Assembly (NCBI GenBank): GCA_964353875.1
Contig: CAYGXU010000076.1
Span: 1 to 15,411 of the forward strand
Reading direction: 5' to 3'
Origin: MGNI01 sp964353875
GTDB taxonomy: Bacteria > Chloroflexota > Anaerolineae > Anaerolineales > E44-bin32
Length of the DNA: 15,411 nt
The notes beneath the pieces are model-generated. The model was not told where the DNA came from and made no database searches. It saw nothing but the letters and a program-made list of their open reading frames with translations. Positions 7,207-13,738 of this stretch are shown in pieces. Numbering within the stretch: the first letter of the stretch is position 1; every line of letters begins with the position of its first letter. The position numbers and the translations under genes were made by a program.

Positions 7207-8655
7207 GTGAGCTCGGTAAAGGTACTTGTCGTCGACGATGATCCTTCATTCCTAGACTTGATGGCGATGCACCTTCGGAAAAGGGGGTTCCACGTCGAAG
7301 TCGGTCGTGATGGGCTAGAAGCTCTTCAAATCATTCGTTCGCATGGGCCATTTGATGTGGTCGTCACCGATCTAATGATGCCAGGTTTGAGTGGCCTTGA
7401 ACTTCTTCGCAGAGCGCGCAAACTAGATCCTTTCCTGGAGGTGATTGTAATCACGGCCGGTGGTTCTTTGGAGATGGCCATTTCTGCGTTGCGTGAAGAC
7501 GGGGCATTTGATTACCTGACAAAACCGTTAGAAATGATGGGTGAGCTTTCTCTGGCGGTCGAACGTGCGGTAGCGCATCGATTGTCCCGGCTCGAAAAAG
7601 AGAAAATGCATACCAAATTACTTGTAGGTCAACAGAAGTTAAAGAACCTTCTTGCCAGCACTGGGGACGCCATCCTGGCAGCCAATGAGCGTGATGAAAT
7701 CATCATTGCCAATTATGCTGCTTCCCGCTTGCTGGGCGTAAACGAAATTATCAACAAAGAAAAGGTGATCCCCTTGCCAGAGAGCCTTATAAGCCATGTG
7801 GTTCGTTGGCGCATTCTCGATGGAAATCAAACCGTGAATGTCGAGATCCCTTGGCCTGATGGTCGTGTGTTCCTGGCAAGAATGGTCCCGAAGATGGAGA
7901 TCGAGGGGAAGCGATCAGGCTGGGTGATGATTCTTCGGGATGTCACTTATCAAAAACGGTTAGAGATGTTCATCGTGCGTAGTTTCTCTAAGGTGACTGC
8001 TCGCATCCGTCAGCCCATCGAGCAGGCACGAGTCATTATGTCTCAACTGGAGAAATCCTTGAGCAATGGATCCGGCAATCCCCAGGAGCAGATCATCCGA
8101 TTGCGGGAGCTTTTTAACTTGGCCTACTCGAGTTCGGATGAGCTGCTTGCACTCAATAAAAACGGTTCGGATCTAAGTAAAGGTATGAAGAAAATCGCCA
8201 TTGGGGAGTTCCTAAGAAAAGAATACGCTCCCTTGGCAAATGAGCTTCAAGCTGGGAAACAGATGAAGCTACGTTGGGAAGTGTCTGAGGATCTGCCCCC
8301 GCTCGAGATTGAATACTCAACTATGGCGCAGTTATTTCACCATCTTCTCAGTCGGGCTATATTGAGAAGTCGAGCAGGGGATGAGATTCTAATCCGTGCC
8401 TATCAACGCGATGCGTATATCTGGCTTGAGGTGATTGATGTAGGGCCACTTTATGGTGAGATCAGCGGATCCATCCTGTCCGAGACGTCGGTTGAGGTTC
8501 AATCTCAATTGATGGAACGTTCAGAGATTGAACTGGCCGTAGTGAAAATGTTAGTTGAACAATTGCGAGGGCAGGTTTGGACACGCAGAACGGAAGAGGA
8601 AGGTATATCCGTTGCGATATGTTTTCCTCTAATTCCTGAAAGGATCATGGTTTAG
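7207..8655 (+). CDS. REC-PAS protein with degenerate histidine kinase-like C-terminus
   Basis: The GTG start has GGAGG at 7195-7199, inside the end of the kinase gene; only 3 bases separate the genes, so they are co-translated. The 482-residue protein has an intact REC (about 4-120; Asp10-12, Asp55, Thr83, Lys106), a coiled linker, a PAS domain (about 142-250) and a kinase-like region. In that region the H-box position reads TARIRQPI (264-271), with Ala265 where the phospho-His would be. The N-box position reads FHHLLSRAI with no Asn. G1 is reduced to DVGP, and the G2 glycines are absent (SEIELAVVKMLV). Autokinase activity is therefore unlikely. It may act as a phosphorylation-dependent scaffold or allosteric partner of the real kinase (inference). 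It is probably cytoplasmic, with no membrane segment. Confidence 0.9.
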   Translation: MSSVKVLVVDDDPSFLDLMAMHLRKRGFHVEVGRDGLEALQIIRSHGPFDVVVTDLMMPGLSGLELLRRARKLDPFLEVIVITAGGSLEMAISALREDGAFDYLTKPLEMMGELSLAVERAVAHRLSRLEKEKMHTKLLVGQQKLKNLLASTGDAILAANERDEIIIANYAASRLLGVNEIINKEKVIPLPESLISHVVRWRILDGNQTVNVEIPWPDGRVFLARMVPKMEIEGKRSGWVMILRDVTYQKRLEMFIVRSFSKVTARIRQPIEQARVIMSQLEKSLSNGSGNPQEQIIRLRELFNLAYSSSDELLALNKNGSDLSKGMKKIAIGEFLRKEYAPLANELQAGKQMKLRWEVSEDLPPLEIEYSTMAQLFHHLLSRAILRSRAGDEILIRAYQRDAYIWLEVIDVGPLYGEISGSILSETSVEVQSQLMERSEIELAVVKMLVEQLRGQVWTRRTEEEGISVAICFPLIPERIMV

Positions 8656-8683
8656 ATTTCAATAGGTAGGATGGGGTCTTTAT

Positions 8684-9694
8684 ATGGCAAATGATATTCA
8701 AATTCTTATTATTGATGACGATAATGTCTTGCTTGATCTAATCTCCCGAAGATTGGAGCGTATGGGATGCAAACCGGATCGGGCATTAGATGGCGAAGAA
8801 GCAATGGATCAGATTGCCAACAAGACATACGACCTTGTTGTGACCGATATCTACTTGCCGAAAAAATCGGGGTTAAGTTTATTGGATGAGATTAAAAAGC
8901 GCGATCCTCATACTCAGGTGATTGTCATTACTGGCGGTGCAACATTAGAACTAGCTCTTGAAGCATTGGACAAGGGTGCATTTGCATATTTGTCCAAACC
9001 TTTTGATCATTTACGTATTTTTGACCATACCGTTAAACAGGCTTTAAGATTCAGGAAATTAATGCAGACAGCCTTTCAAAATCAAGGATGTTTACCCACG
9101 CCCACAACCTCGATGTCGGAAAATGAAGAGAAATCTGACCCCAAGGAGCGATTGGCAGAGGAGTTGTTGCAGGTAATACAATATCTCCCCGATGCCATCC
9201 TTATCGTTGATAAAAAGGGTGAGGCTCTTCTTGCCAATCCGACTGCCAAACGTTTAATTTCGAAGGGTTGGAGTGTGAAATCTTTGCCTGCGGAGATTTA
9301 TCAGGCTGCCTTGAAGGGTCGAATGAATGGTGGGGGTGCCTCGATTCATGTGGACGGGTCAAACTATAAAATGCGAGCGGTTGAAATGAATGGGAACAAT
9401 GGAGATTGCAACGTGTTTTTCTTCCTCCAAGCCATTCCCAATAAAGAGGTCAGTCCTTCTCCCGGCCTTCATGAACCGATCAATGCGTTAAAGACTTGTC
9501 TGGCATGGCTATATGGGCAACGATTGCGGGAAAAGGAATTTCGAGTGATACGCAGGATGGCAGAGCAGGTGACATTGATTGAGCATTTGCAGGAGCCGAA
9601 TAGCGGACCGAGGCAAGGGGTTACAGGTTTATTGACAAGAGGGGTACAAGATTGGAGTGAGATCAATCAAGCCCTTCAGGATGGACCACAGTAA
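8684..9694 (+). CDS. REC-PAS protein with short His-containing tail
   Basis: AGGATGGGG (8668-8676) lies 7 bases before the ATG. The 336-residue protein has an intact REC (about 5-120; Asp11-13, Asp55, Thr83, Lys105), a variable linker, a weak PAS-like domain (about 155-252) and an 80-residue tail. The tail begins with HEPINALKT (263-271), which resembles an eroded HisKA H-box, followed by helices, but there is no ATPase domain. Its REC closely resembles those of the two other receivers in the operon (shared ITGGATLE / ITAGGSLE / LTASATLE segments), which suggests duplication. No DNA-binding or enzymatic output is visible. It is the last gene of the operon and starts 28 bases after the preceding one. 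Confidence 0.88.
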   Translation: MANDIQILIIDDDNVLLDLISRRLERMGCKPDRALDGEEAMDQIANKTYDLVVTDIYLPKKSGLSLLDEIKKRDPHTQVIVITGGATLELALEALDKGAFAYLSKPFDHLRIFDHTVKQALRFRKLMQTAFQNQGCLPTPTTSMSENEEKSDPKERLAEELLQVIQYLPDAILIVDKKGEALLANPTAKRLISKGWSVKSLPAEIYQAALKGRMNGGGASIHVDGSNYKMRAVEMNGNNGDCNVFFFLQAIPNKEVSPSPGLHEPINALKTCLAWLYGQRLREKEFRVIRRMAEQVTLIEHLQEPNSGPRQGVTGLLTRGVQDWSEINQALQDGPQ

Positions 9695-10085
9695 TGCCCA
9701 ATCCTTGTTGAACAGCAAAGATGAAATAGTTTGCCTGCATCGTATTGGGTTGCTTCGATGAAAAGCAATCTTCATTGCATAAAATAACCTTTCATTTATT
9801 CGTCCGTTTGCCTCCCATATACTTTGATGGCCAACTAGAATTGATCCGCGGTTGGCTCTTATGCTGGATGTTTCTCCACACTCAGCATCATTTCCTAGAA
9901 GCAATAATTCCATGAATATGGCAGCAAAATAGGCTCGCCGAAAGCAAAACTATTTAGGCGATGATGTCGTCCATGAATAATTCATCGATGGCATCAAGGG
10001 GCAATCTGGCAGTCAGGAAACCTAGACAGCGAATGTCAATTGCATGACTCTGATAAAAGCTCACTTAGATTAAAGCAACGAGGTT
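9695..10085. other. Intergenic region between convergent genes
   Basis: This 391-base gap separates the signalling operon from secF, which points toward it. It holds several weak inverted repeats (GCAAT/ATTGC at 9765-9778; GCCAAC/GTTGGC near 9830-9856; ATGCTG/CAGCAT near 9861-9888) and a 36-codon minus-strand frame at 9954-10064. The 9765-9778 hairpin followed by TTTT on the minus strand could end the secDF transcript. No strong terminator was seen for the plus-strand operon. Confidence 0.5.
9761..9778 (-). terminator. Weak hairpin plus T-run, possible end of the secDF transcript
   Basis: Read on the minus strand, GCAAT-GAAG-ATTGC is followed by TTTT. The stem has only 5 bp and lies about 300 bases after secF, so the call is tentative. 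Confidence 0.25.
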
Positions 10086-11012
10086 TTAACTCATGGCGGG
10101 TTTGGAAGGACTCCCACGGAACCACCAACGCCACTCGCGGTTTTCCCAAACCACCAGGATTTGTGCCGCGTTAAAAATGGACGAGTAGGTTCCGCTGAAG
10201 ACACCAATGAGCAAAATCGTTACAAAGTGACGCGTGGTCACACCGCCGAAAAGCAAGAGCGCTAACAGAGTGAGCAAGACAGTCAATTGGGTATTGATTG
10301 AGCGGTCCAGGGTTTGCACAATGGAATGGTTCACCAAAGTTTCGTAATTGAGACGACGATGGATGCGCTGGTTTTCACGGATGCGATCGAAAACTACGAT
10401 CGTATCATGAACGGAAAAACCGATAACCGTAAGTAAGGCTGTTAAGAATAAGGCATCCACCTCCCAGCCCAGGAAATGCCCAAAGATTGCTTCGATGCCA
10501 ATCACTACGGCAACATCATGCAACATGGCGATAATCGCTGCCACTCCAAAGCGAAAAGCGTTTGGGACGCCTCGAAATGCGAAGGTGATGTAGGTTAGAA
10601 TGCCGAGCGTTGCTAAGCCGACCGCACCGGCTGCGCGTTGTGCTACCTCAGCACCCACAGCGGGTCCTACCGTTTCGAAGCGGAGGATGGTGACCTGACT
10701 GTCGAATCGGGAACTCATCTCGGCCACGATCTGGTTGGCTGTGGCTTCATCAATTGATTTGCTTCGAACGGATATTTCATCCGATCCAACGCTTTGAACA
10801 AGGGCATCCTGAATATTTAATTGGTCGTATAACTGGACGACATCTGAAGGTCCGGGCGTTTCCCCGCTTTCAAAACGGACCTCTAACAAGCTGCCCCCAG
10901 TGAAGTCGATTGCCAATGGGAATCCCCAAATCGCCATTGCTAGCATGCCGGGGATGATCACGAGAAGAGATAATCCAAAGAACCAGTATCGTTTTCCAAC
11001 AATATTGAACAT
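10086..11012 (-). CDS. secF: Protein translocase subunit SecF
   Basis: The 308-residue integral membrane protein is the partner of SecD in the accessory complex that uses the proton motive force to help the Sec translocon release exported proteins. The family pattern is complete: TM1 with AIDFTGG just after it (34-40), a soluble P4-type loop (about 45-118), then five membrane segments. The conserved RND-type signature GFSVHDTIVVFDRIREN (198-214) lies in the TM4 region, followed by RSINTQLTVLL. Length is normal for SecF. The ATG lies 9 bases after the secD stop, with GAGG overlapping the gap, so the genes are translated in tandem. Many exported proteins, including the surface proteins at 1-3876, would depend on this complex (inference). 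Confidence 0.97.
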   Translation of the reverse strand: MFNIVGKRYWFFGLSLLVIIPGMLAMAIWGFPLAIDFTGGSLLEVRFESGETPGPSDVVQLYDQLNIQDALVQSVGSDEISVRSKSIDEATANQIVAEMSSRFDSQVTILRFETVGPAVGAEVAQRAAGAVGLATLGILTYITFAFRGVPNAFRFGVAAIIAMLHDVAVVIGIEAIFGHFLGWEVDALFLTALLTVIGFSVHDTIVVFDRIRENQRIHRRLNYETLVNHSIVQTLDRSINTQLTVLLTLLALLLFGGVTTRHFVTILLIGVFSGTYSSIFNAAQILVVWENREWRWWFRGSPSKPAMS

Positions 11013-11021
11013 CGGCCGCCT

Positions 11022-12413
11022 CTATACCCCGAACCACTTCGGGTGTCTGCTGAGATTGATTCTATCGAGAACAACATGGAGGAATGTCCTCGTGACTGTA
11101 ATGGCTGTAAATAGGCTCACTAGGACACCAAGCGCCAGGGTAAGCGAGAAACCTTTGACAATGCTTGCGCCAAACGTATTGCCAAACCAATAGAGGATTG
11201 CGCAAGTGATCAATGTCGAAAGGTTTGAATCACGAATGGAAGGCCATGCGCGAGAGAATCCGAGGTCAATGGCTTGCTGCAATGTACGGCCAGTCCTTAA
11301 TTCCTCTTTCATTCGCTCAAAAATTAAAATGTTGGCGTCAACGGCAACACCAATAGAAAGAACGAAGCCGGCAACGCCTGGTAATGTGAGTGTAACCGGG
11401 ATCAATTTGAAGAGAGCGAAGGTCACTACTGCATACACAAGCAATGCAAGATCGGCCAGGATTCCGGGTAAGCGATAGTAGGAGGCCATGAAGAGGATCA
11501 CAACGGCGAAGCCAATCACACCCGCAATCGCGCTCTTCCTTAAGGAGTCTTGTCCAAGCGTAGGACCTACGCTCTTACTCTCAGCGACTTTCAATGGGAT
11601 GGGAAGCGCGCCATAGCGCAATTGAACGGCCAGGCGGTTAGCCTCATCATAGGAGAAATTCCCCGTAATTGATCCCTGTCCTTGAGTGATGGCACTTTCG
11701 ATTCTCGGAATTGAGATCACCTCTTTATCCAAGACAATTGCCAGGAAATCACCAATATGGGCCTGGGTATAGTCTCCGAAGGTCTGCGATCCTTCCTCGG
11801 TTAAGATGAAGGAAACACTATAACGTCCGGTTGCATCCGGAGGGGCAACGGCGGCGTTCTCAAGGACCGCTCCCGTCATAACAGTGGTGTAAATCCTATC
11901 CAGCGGGTCTTCCAAGGAAGGTTCGACAATTGTCTCACCGGATGGTTCTTGAGGGATAACTTCTGAGGTTTGAAAGTCGGTTTTGATTTTTTGACCCTGG
12001 AGAAGGTAGATTTCATCGGATGTAAGATCTCCCATCTCCACGAACTCCAACAACCCGGTTTCACGAATAGCGGCAACAGCTTGCTCTGGATCATCAATTC
12101 CCGGCAGTTCGACCAGGATCCGTCGGGTGCCAGCGACCTGGATGACGGGCTCGGTAACCCCTAAACCATTGACGCGATTTCCGATGATTTGGCGAGCGGT
12201 GTTCATTTGCTCCTTGGTGACTTCAGCATCGGAGGGAAGGTCTGCTTCTAATAACACTCGCAATCCGCCTTGAAGATCAAGCCCACGCACGATCTTTATC
12301 TCGCGATCAAATGAGCCAAGGTGGATGCCAGGATTGGTGGGAAGGACCACCCACACGGCGGCAGCAATAATAAGCAGGATGGGGAAGATCCAACGGGAAA
12401 AGTTTCGTCTCAT
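11022..12413 (-). CDS. secD: Protein translocase subunit SecD
   Basis: The 463-residue membrane protein acts with SecF at the Sec translocon. It has an N-terminal membrane segment (about 8-25), LDLQGG (45-50), an extracytoplasmic P1 region including the VELPGIDDPEQA segment, the LRYGALPIPLKV motif before TM2, and the conserved GVAVDANILIFERMKEELR (355-373). An RSINTQ-equivalent DSNLSTL and the final membrane helices follow. It is shorter than E. coli SecD (about 615), as is common outside Proteobacteria. The ATG at 12413 was chosen because GGAGGT (12424-12429) stands 10 bases before it; the longer frame from a TTG at 12431 overlaps that ribosome-binding site itself. The promoter and structured leader are described separately. 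Confidence 0.96.
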   Translation of the reverse strand: MRRNFSRWIFPILLIIAAAVWVVLPTNPGIHLGSFDREIKIVRGLDLQGGLRVLLEADLPSDAEVTKEQMNTARQIIGNRVNGLGVTEPVIQVAGTRRILVELPGIDDPEQAVAAIRETGLLEFVEMGDLTSDEIYLLQGQKIKTDFQTSEVIPQEPSGETIVEPSLEDPLDRIYTTVMTGAVLENAAVAPPDATGRYSVSFILTEEGSQTFGDYTQAHIGDFLAIVLDKEVISIPRIESAITQGQGSITGNFSYDEANRLAVQLRYGALPIPLKVAESKSVGPTLGQDSLRKSAIAGVIGFAVVILFMASYYRLPGILADLALLVYAVVTFALFKLIPVTLTLPGVAGFVLSIGVAVDANILIFERMKEELRTGRTLQQAIDLGFSRAWPSIRDSNLSTLITCAILYWFGNTFGASIVKGFSLTLALGVLVSLFTAITVTRTFLHVVLDRINLSRHPKWFGV

Positions 12414-12469
12414 GCGAAAGATGACCTCCAATAATCACTAAAAACCAGCCACTCCTCGGTTGTTGACAC
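12410..12469 (-). CDS. Possible 19-codon leader frame overlapping the secD start
   Basis: A GTG in the loop of the leader hairpin opens a 19-codon frame ending in TGA, which overlaps the secD ATG as ATGA, the usual arrangement for translational coupling. The predicted peptide is MSTTEEWLVFSDYWRSSFA. There is no ribosome-binding sequence before the GTG, and so short a frame can occur by chance. No known arrest-peptide motif was recognised. Confidence 0.2.
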   Translation of the reverse strand: MSTTEEWLVFSDYWRSSFA

Positions 12470-12480
12470 CGGAGGGCTGG
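12440..12480 (-). terminator. Hairpin plus T5 in the secD leader
   Basis: On the minus strand CCAGCC pairs with GGCTGG, and an inner CTCC pairs with GGAG across small bulges, followed directly by TTTTT. It is placed to terminate the phosphatase/P-loop transcript, but it also lies downstream of the predicted secD promoter and 10 bases before the secD ribosome-binding site. It may therefore act as an attenuator. Confidence 0.65.
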
Positions 12481-12492
12481 CTAAGTGGGGGA

Positions 12493-12521
12493 ATTATACA
12501 TCTTGTGCGGGGAGGTGTCCA
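12493..12521 (-). promoter_or_regulatory. Sigma-70-type promoter of secDF
   Basis: Minus-strand TGGACA (12521-12516) and TATAAT (12498-12493) are separated by exactly 17 bases: one mismatch in the -35 box and a perfect -10 box. The -10 box spans the stop codon of the upstream gene. The start site is expected near 12486, which places the hairpin at the very 5' end of the secD mRNA. Confidence 0.7.
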
Positions 12522-12868
12522 ACACCTAGGTGCTTCAAAACTCTCTTTAAAATCTCCCTTGGGGAAAGCTGTGTTGTATCAATCAATAGGTCACAATGCT
12601 CCCTGGCGTGTCTTAAACGCCTCACTTGCTCGTTATATTCTTCCTCGGTCCAAAGAAATTTCTTCCGTTTAGTCGCTCGATCGAATGAGACGTCCAGAAA
12701 AACAAGCATATCCGGTTGACTCATCAGCTCCCACATGGCGGGAACATAGGAGTGCTCTTGCGCGACTTGTCTGGCGTCGAAACCAAGACTTTGAAGATTT
12801 TTTGCCAGGGTGGTTTTTCCTGCGCCACAGGGACCTACGATGGCAATGCTTCCGGGGGACTTTGCCAT
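12494..12868 (-). CDS. Small P-loop NTPase/kinase-like protein
   Basis: The 124-residue cytoplasmic protein has a clear Walker A motif, GPCGAGKT (12-19; Lys18 should contact the phosphates), a hydrophobic strand MLVFLDVS (54-61) followed by a basic stretch RATKRKK (64-70) that could be a phosphate-binding lid, and a final strand DLLIDTTQ before a C-terminal helix. This resembles compact nucleoside/shikimate-kinase-like folds, but at 124 residues it is shorter than those enzymes, and the substrate cannot be told. The ATG lacks a strong ribosome-binding site and lies 26 bases after the phosphatase stop, so co-transcription and coupled translation are likely. The hairpin at 12440-12480 probably ends this transcript. 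Confidence 0.75.
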   Translation of the reverse strand: MAKSPGSIAIVGPCGAGKTTLAKNLQSLGFDARQVAQEHSYVPAMWELMSQPDMLVFLDVSFDRATKRKKFLWTEEEYNEQVRRLRHAREHCDLLIDTTQLSPREILKRVLKHLGVGHLPAQDV

Positions 12869-12894
12869 TCGATCAACCGTTTAAAAGGTTCTCA

Positions 12895-13596
12895 TCATAA
12901 AGGCATGCTTGCTGTCAGTCGACGGATATCATCTTCTCTTCTTGGCAGAATGGCGATAATCGCTACACTGATATCATCCGAGGGTCGATTTTGGTCTGAA
13001 ATAATCGCCTGTTCCAGGAGATAATTAGCCCAGTGGGATGCATCCGGCGGGTCTATTTGCATCAATTGCCTTACGCATGCAATGATGTCAAGCGGTTGAC
13101 CCTTCGATTCCCCGGCATGAATGAGACCATCGGTAAAAACTACGGCGATCAGACCTGGCTCAAGCGACATTTGTATGATCTCAGGTCGAATGCCGATTCT
13201 TGTTCCAATAGAAGAGGAGGGCTGGTTCAACAAGGTGATTTCACCGCTCCGAACAATGATGAGATAGCAGGGATTATTTCGTGTGATGACAAGAGTTTGG
13301 CTTTGAAGATCGATGGAAAGAATGTTGAGCGTCGCCTGTACTTTCCCTGAACGGTAGGTATATAAATAGTCAGAAGCAGCCCGAGCGACAGCACCATCCC
13401 GGACGCCTTCCGCCAGAAGACTTACTGCTTTTCGTGTAACGATATTAGAGATGGCCTTGGCAGATTTCCCTGACCATTGACCATCGGCTAACACCAAGGA
13501 GAGTCCACCATTCGGTCGTTCAATCAATTCGACCGTGTCTCCGCTGACGGAGGTGGCGTATTTCCCGATTTTGGCAACAGAAATATGAGCTTCCAC
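12895..13596 (-). CDS. PP2C/SpoIIE-like serine/threonine phosphatase
   Basis: With the GTG at 13596 as start the protein has 233 residues. Metal-binding positions of the PP2C/SpoIIE family are visible: Asp20 in VSGD, Asp38 in LADG, Asp156 in FTDGL and Asp207-Asp208 in SDDIS. Such proteins remove phosphate from Ser/Thr, often from anti-anti-sigma factors, but no such partner is in the window. The upstream-extended frame (to 13668) adds 24 residues unlike a PP2C start (aromatic and Cys-rich) and would run through the promoter, so the shorter start is preferred. The start follows the -10 box by only 7 bases, which suggests a leaderless mRNA. It is the first gene of a short operon with the P-loop gene. 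Confidence 0.85.
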   Translation of the reverse strand: MEAHISVAKIGKYATSVSGDTVELIERPNGGLSLVLADGQWSGKSAKAISNIVTRKAVSLLAEGVRDGAVARAASDYLYTYRSGKVQATLNILSIDLQSQTLVITRNNPCYLIIVRSGEITLLNQPSSSIGTRIGIRPEIIQMSLEPGLIAVVFTDGLIHAGESKGQPLDIIACVRQLMQIDPPDASHWANYLLEQAIISDQNRPSDDISVAIIAILPRREDDIRRLTASMPL

Positions 13597-13603
13597 GAAT
13601 TTG

Positions 13604-13633
13604 ATTGTACAATGGGGATAGTGGATAAAGCAA
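13604..13633 (-). promoter_or_regulatory. Promoter of the phosphatase gene, probably leaderless
   Basis: Minus-strand TTGCTT (13633-13628) and TACAAT (13609-13604) are 18 bases apart. The GTG start lies 7 bases after the -10 box, where transcription would begin, so the mRNA likely lacks a leader. A TTGTAAG repeat ends within 2 bases of the -35 box. Confidence 0.5.
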
Positions 13634-13634
13634 T

Positions 13635-13652
13635 TTGTAAGGTAATAGAAAG
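13635..13652. promoter_or_regulatory. 11-bp-period direct repeat between divergent genes
   Basis: On the plus strand TTGTAAGGTAA (13635-13645) is followed directly by TAGAAAGGTAA (13646-13656), 9 of 11 bases matching. The first copy matches the TTGTAAG repeats before the signalling operon. It lies beside the phosphatase -35 box and upstream of the divergent kinase-like gene, so one regulator could affect both. Confidence 0.4.
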
Positions 13653-13689
13653 GTAACGAAACTCGCAAGTGAGCTAGAGTAAGGGCATA

Positions 13690-13720
13690 TTGAATACACG
13701 GATGTTTTTCGTGTGATAAT
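13690..13720 (+). promoter_or_regulatory. Possible promoter of the kinase-like/receiver gene
   Basis: TTGAAT (13690-13695) and an extended -10, TGTGATAAT (GATAAT at 13715-13720), are 19 bases apart. The spacing is long, but the TG extension can compensate. The expected leader is only about 10-12 bases and contains GGGAG (13731-13735). Confidence 0.4.
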
Positions 13721-13738
13721 GTAATGTAGTGGGAGAGT

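Noticed and set aside
12429..12431. TTG start for secD giving 469 residues
   Set aside because: It overlaps the GGAGGT ribosome-binding site that serves the ATG at 12413.
12460..12672. Plus-strand frames overlapping the P-loop gene and secD leader
   Set aside because: They oppose genes with clear motifs and have no recognisable protein features.
13597..13668. Upstream extension of the phosphatase to an ATG at 13668
   Set aside because: It would cross the promoter boxes, adds residues unlike the family, and the PP2C fold begins just after the GTG at 13596.
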